This document shows positions 5,662-6,163 of a stretch of 6,163 bases of DNA, piece by piece. A model generated the notes under the pieces. The model was given only the letters and a program-made list of their open reading frames with translations, was not told the DNA's origin and made no database searches. A program made the translations under genes and the position numbers. Position 1 is the first letter of the stretch, and each line of letters opens with the position of its first letter. The DNA is from Verrucomicrobia bacterium UBA740 (GTDB taxonomy: Bacteria > Verrucomicrobiota > Kiritimatiellia > RFP12 > UBA1067), in assembly GCA_002298665.1 (NCBI GenBank), contig DBKW01000039.1, forward strand, positions 13,873 to 20,035. The letters run 5' to 3'.

Positions 5662-6163
5662 GCGGACCTCCTTTGGCGGATAAAGCGGGAAAGCACGGCA
5701 TTCGCCGCCAAAAGGACGATCCCGCACCCCAGCAGTGCGCACCCTTTCGCGGTGAAACTCACGTCCGTCATGAAGAATTTGTCCAGAATGACGAACAGGA
5801 GGAGGATGACGCCCAGATTGACGGTCCGGAGGCTCAATCGGCAGATTCCGGCGACCAGAATGGCGCTCTCGACCGCGACGGCCGCCCCAAAGAATCCGGG
5901 ACGAGGCGAGTAGCCCCATGTGGACGCGGCGATCGCCCCGACCAGGAGCCCCGTCTGGCCCCAACCCGGAATCTTGAAGCGTACGCCCAAAAGACCGACG
6001 ACCGCCGCGCAGAAGACATAAGGCAGTACGCCGGTTTCAGAGGACGAAAGGATGTGCATGCGTTCCAGTCCCAGCACGGCAATCGTCGCGGAACCGACGG
6101 AATAGGCAAGCGCGGCGGCGATTTGTCCGGGAATGAAGCCCCAAGCCCCCGCCTGCCGCCGCA
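5658..6163 (-). CDS. DUF2157-like polytopic membrane protein, C-terminal part
   Basis: The frame is open from the right edge and ends in TGA at 5658, giving the last 167 residues. About six hydrophobic helices can be seen, separated by short loops with few charges. The final stretch, NLGVILLLFVILDKFF and then a last helix ending in SRFIRQRRSA, resembles the C terminus of DUF2157 proteins as I recall them. The neighbouring GDYXXLXY gene, overlapped by 4 nt, supports this, since DUF2157 and DUF4401 are its usual partners. DUF4401 is the main alternative. The N-terminal half, where DUF2157 proper would lie, is outside the window. The function of the pair is unknown. A start inside the window (GTG at 6077) is unlikely because the frame and its hydrophobic pattern continue upstream to the edge. 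Confidence 0.65.
   Translation of the reverse strand, partial: RRQAGAWGFIPGQIAAALAYSVGSATIAVLGLERMHILSSSETGVLPYVFCAAVVGLLGVRFKIPGWGQTGLLVGAIAASTWGYSPRPGFFGAAVAVESAILVAGICRLSLRTVNLGVILLLFVILDKFFMTDVSFTAKGCALLGCGIVLLAANAVLSRFIRQRRSA

Noticed and set aside
5662..5964. N-terminal extension of the GDYXXLXY protein within its open frame
   Set aside because: It would lie over the upstream membrane protein, and the ATG at 5661 has an ideal AGGAGG and an ATGA overlap.

Overview
The window is GC-rich bacterial DNA with every supported gene on the minus strand, so genes are read from right to left. Two genes run off the edges. EF-G and MTHFR are ordinary housekeeping proteins. The lineage cannot be fixed from sequence alone. 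A fusA gene outside a visible str operon and a DUF2157-like/GDYXXLXY pair would fit a PVC-group bacterium such as Kiritimatiellota, Lentisphaerota or Verrucomicrobiota, but this is a weak inference.

In order of transcription, the right end (6163 to 5056) holds the C-terminal part of a polytopic membrane protein resembling DUF2157. A GDYXXLXY-type membrane-anchored protein overlaps it by 4 nt, and the two look like a translationally coupled pair of unknown function. A 317-nt gene-free stretch follows (5055 to 4739). It contains four clean copies and one decayed copy of a 22-bp tandem repeat, a possible hairpin right after the GDYXXLXY stop codon, and a near-consensus sigma70 promoter just before fusA.

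The second block (4738 to 1) is fusA (elongation factor G), metF (5,10-methylenetetrahydrofolate reductase), a double-domain ABC ATPase of the ModF/PhrA type, and an AEC-family (auxin efflux carrier) permease cut by the left edge. The fusA-metF gap is 74 nt. metF and the ABC gene probably overlap by 19 nt, and the ABC and AEC genes are 1 nt apart, so at least metF-ABC-AEC should be one transcription and translation unit. No functional link between EF-G, MTHFR, the ATPase and the permease is evident.

The most unusual item is the ABC ATPase. Its first nucleotide-binding domain has lost a recognisable Walker A and the strands before it but keeps a signature motif. Its second keeps Walker A and Walker B but lacks the signature and most of the helical subdomain. 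The losses are complementary, so exactly one composite ATP site could still form. The 22-bp repeat array is the second point of interest. I see no CRISPR array, transposase, tRNA, rRNA or phage gene.
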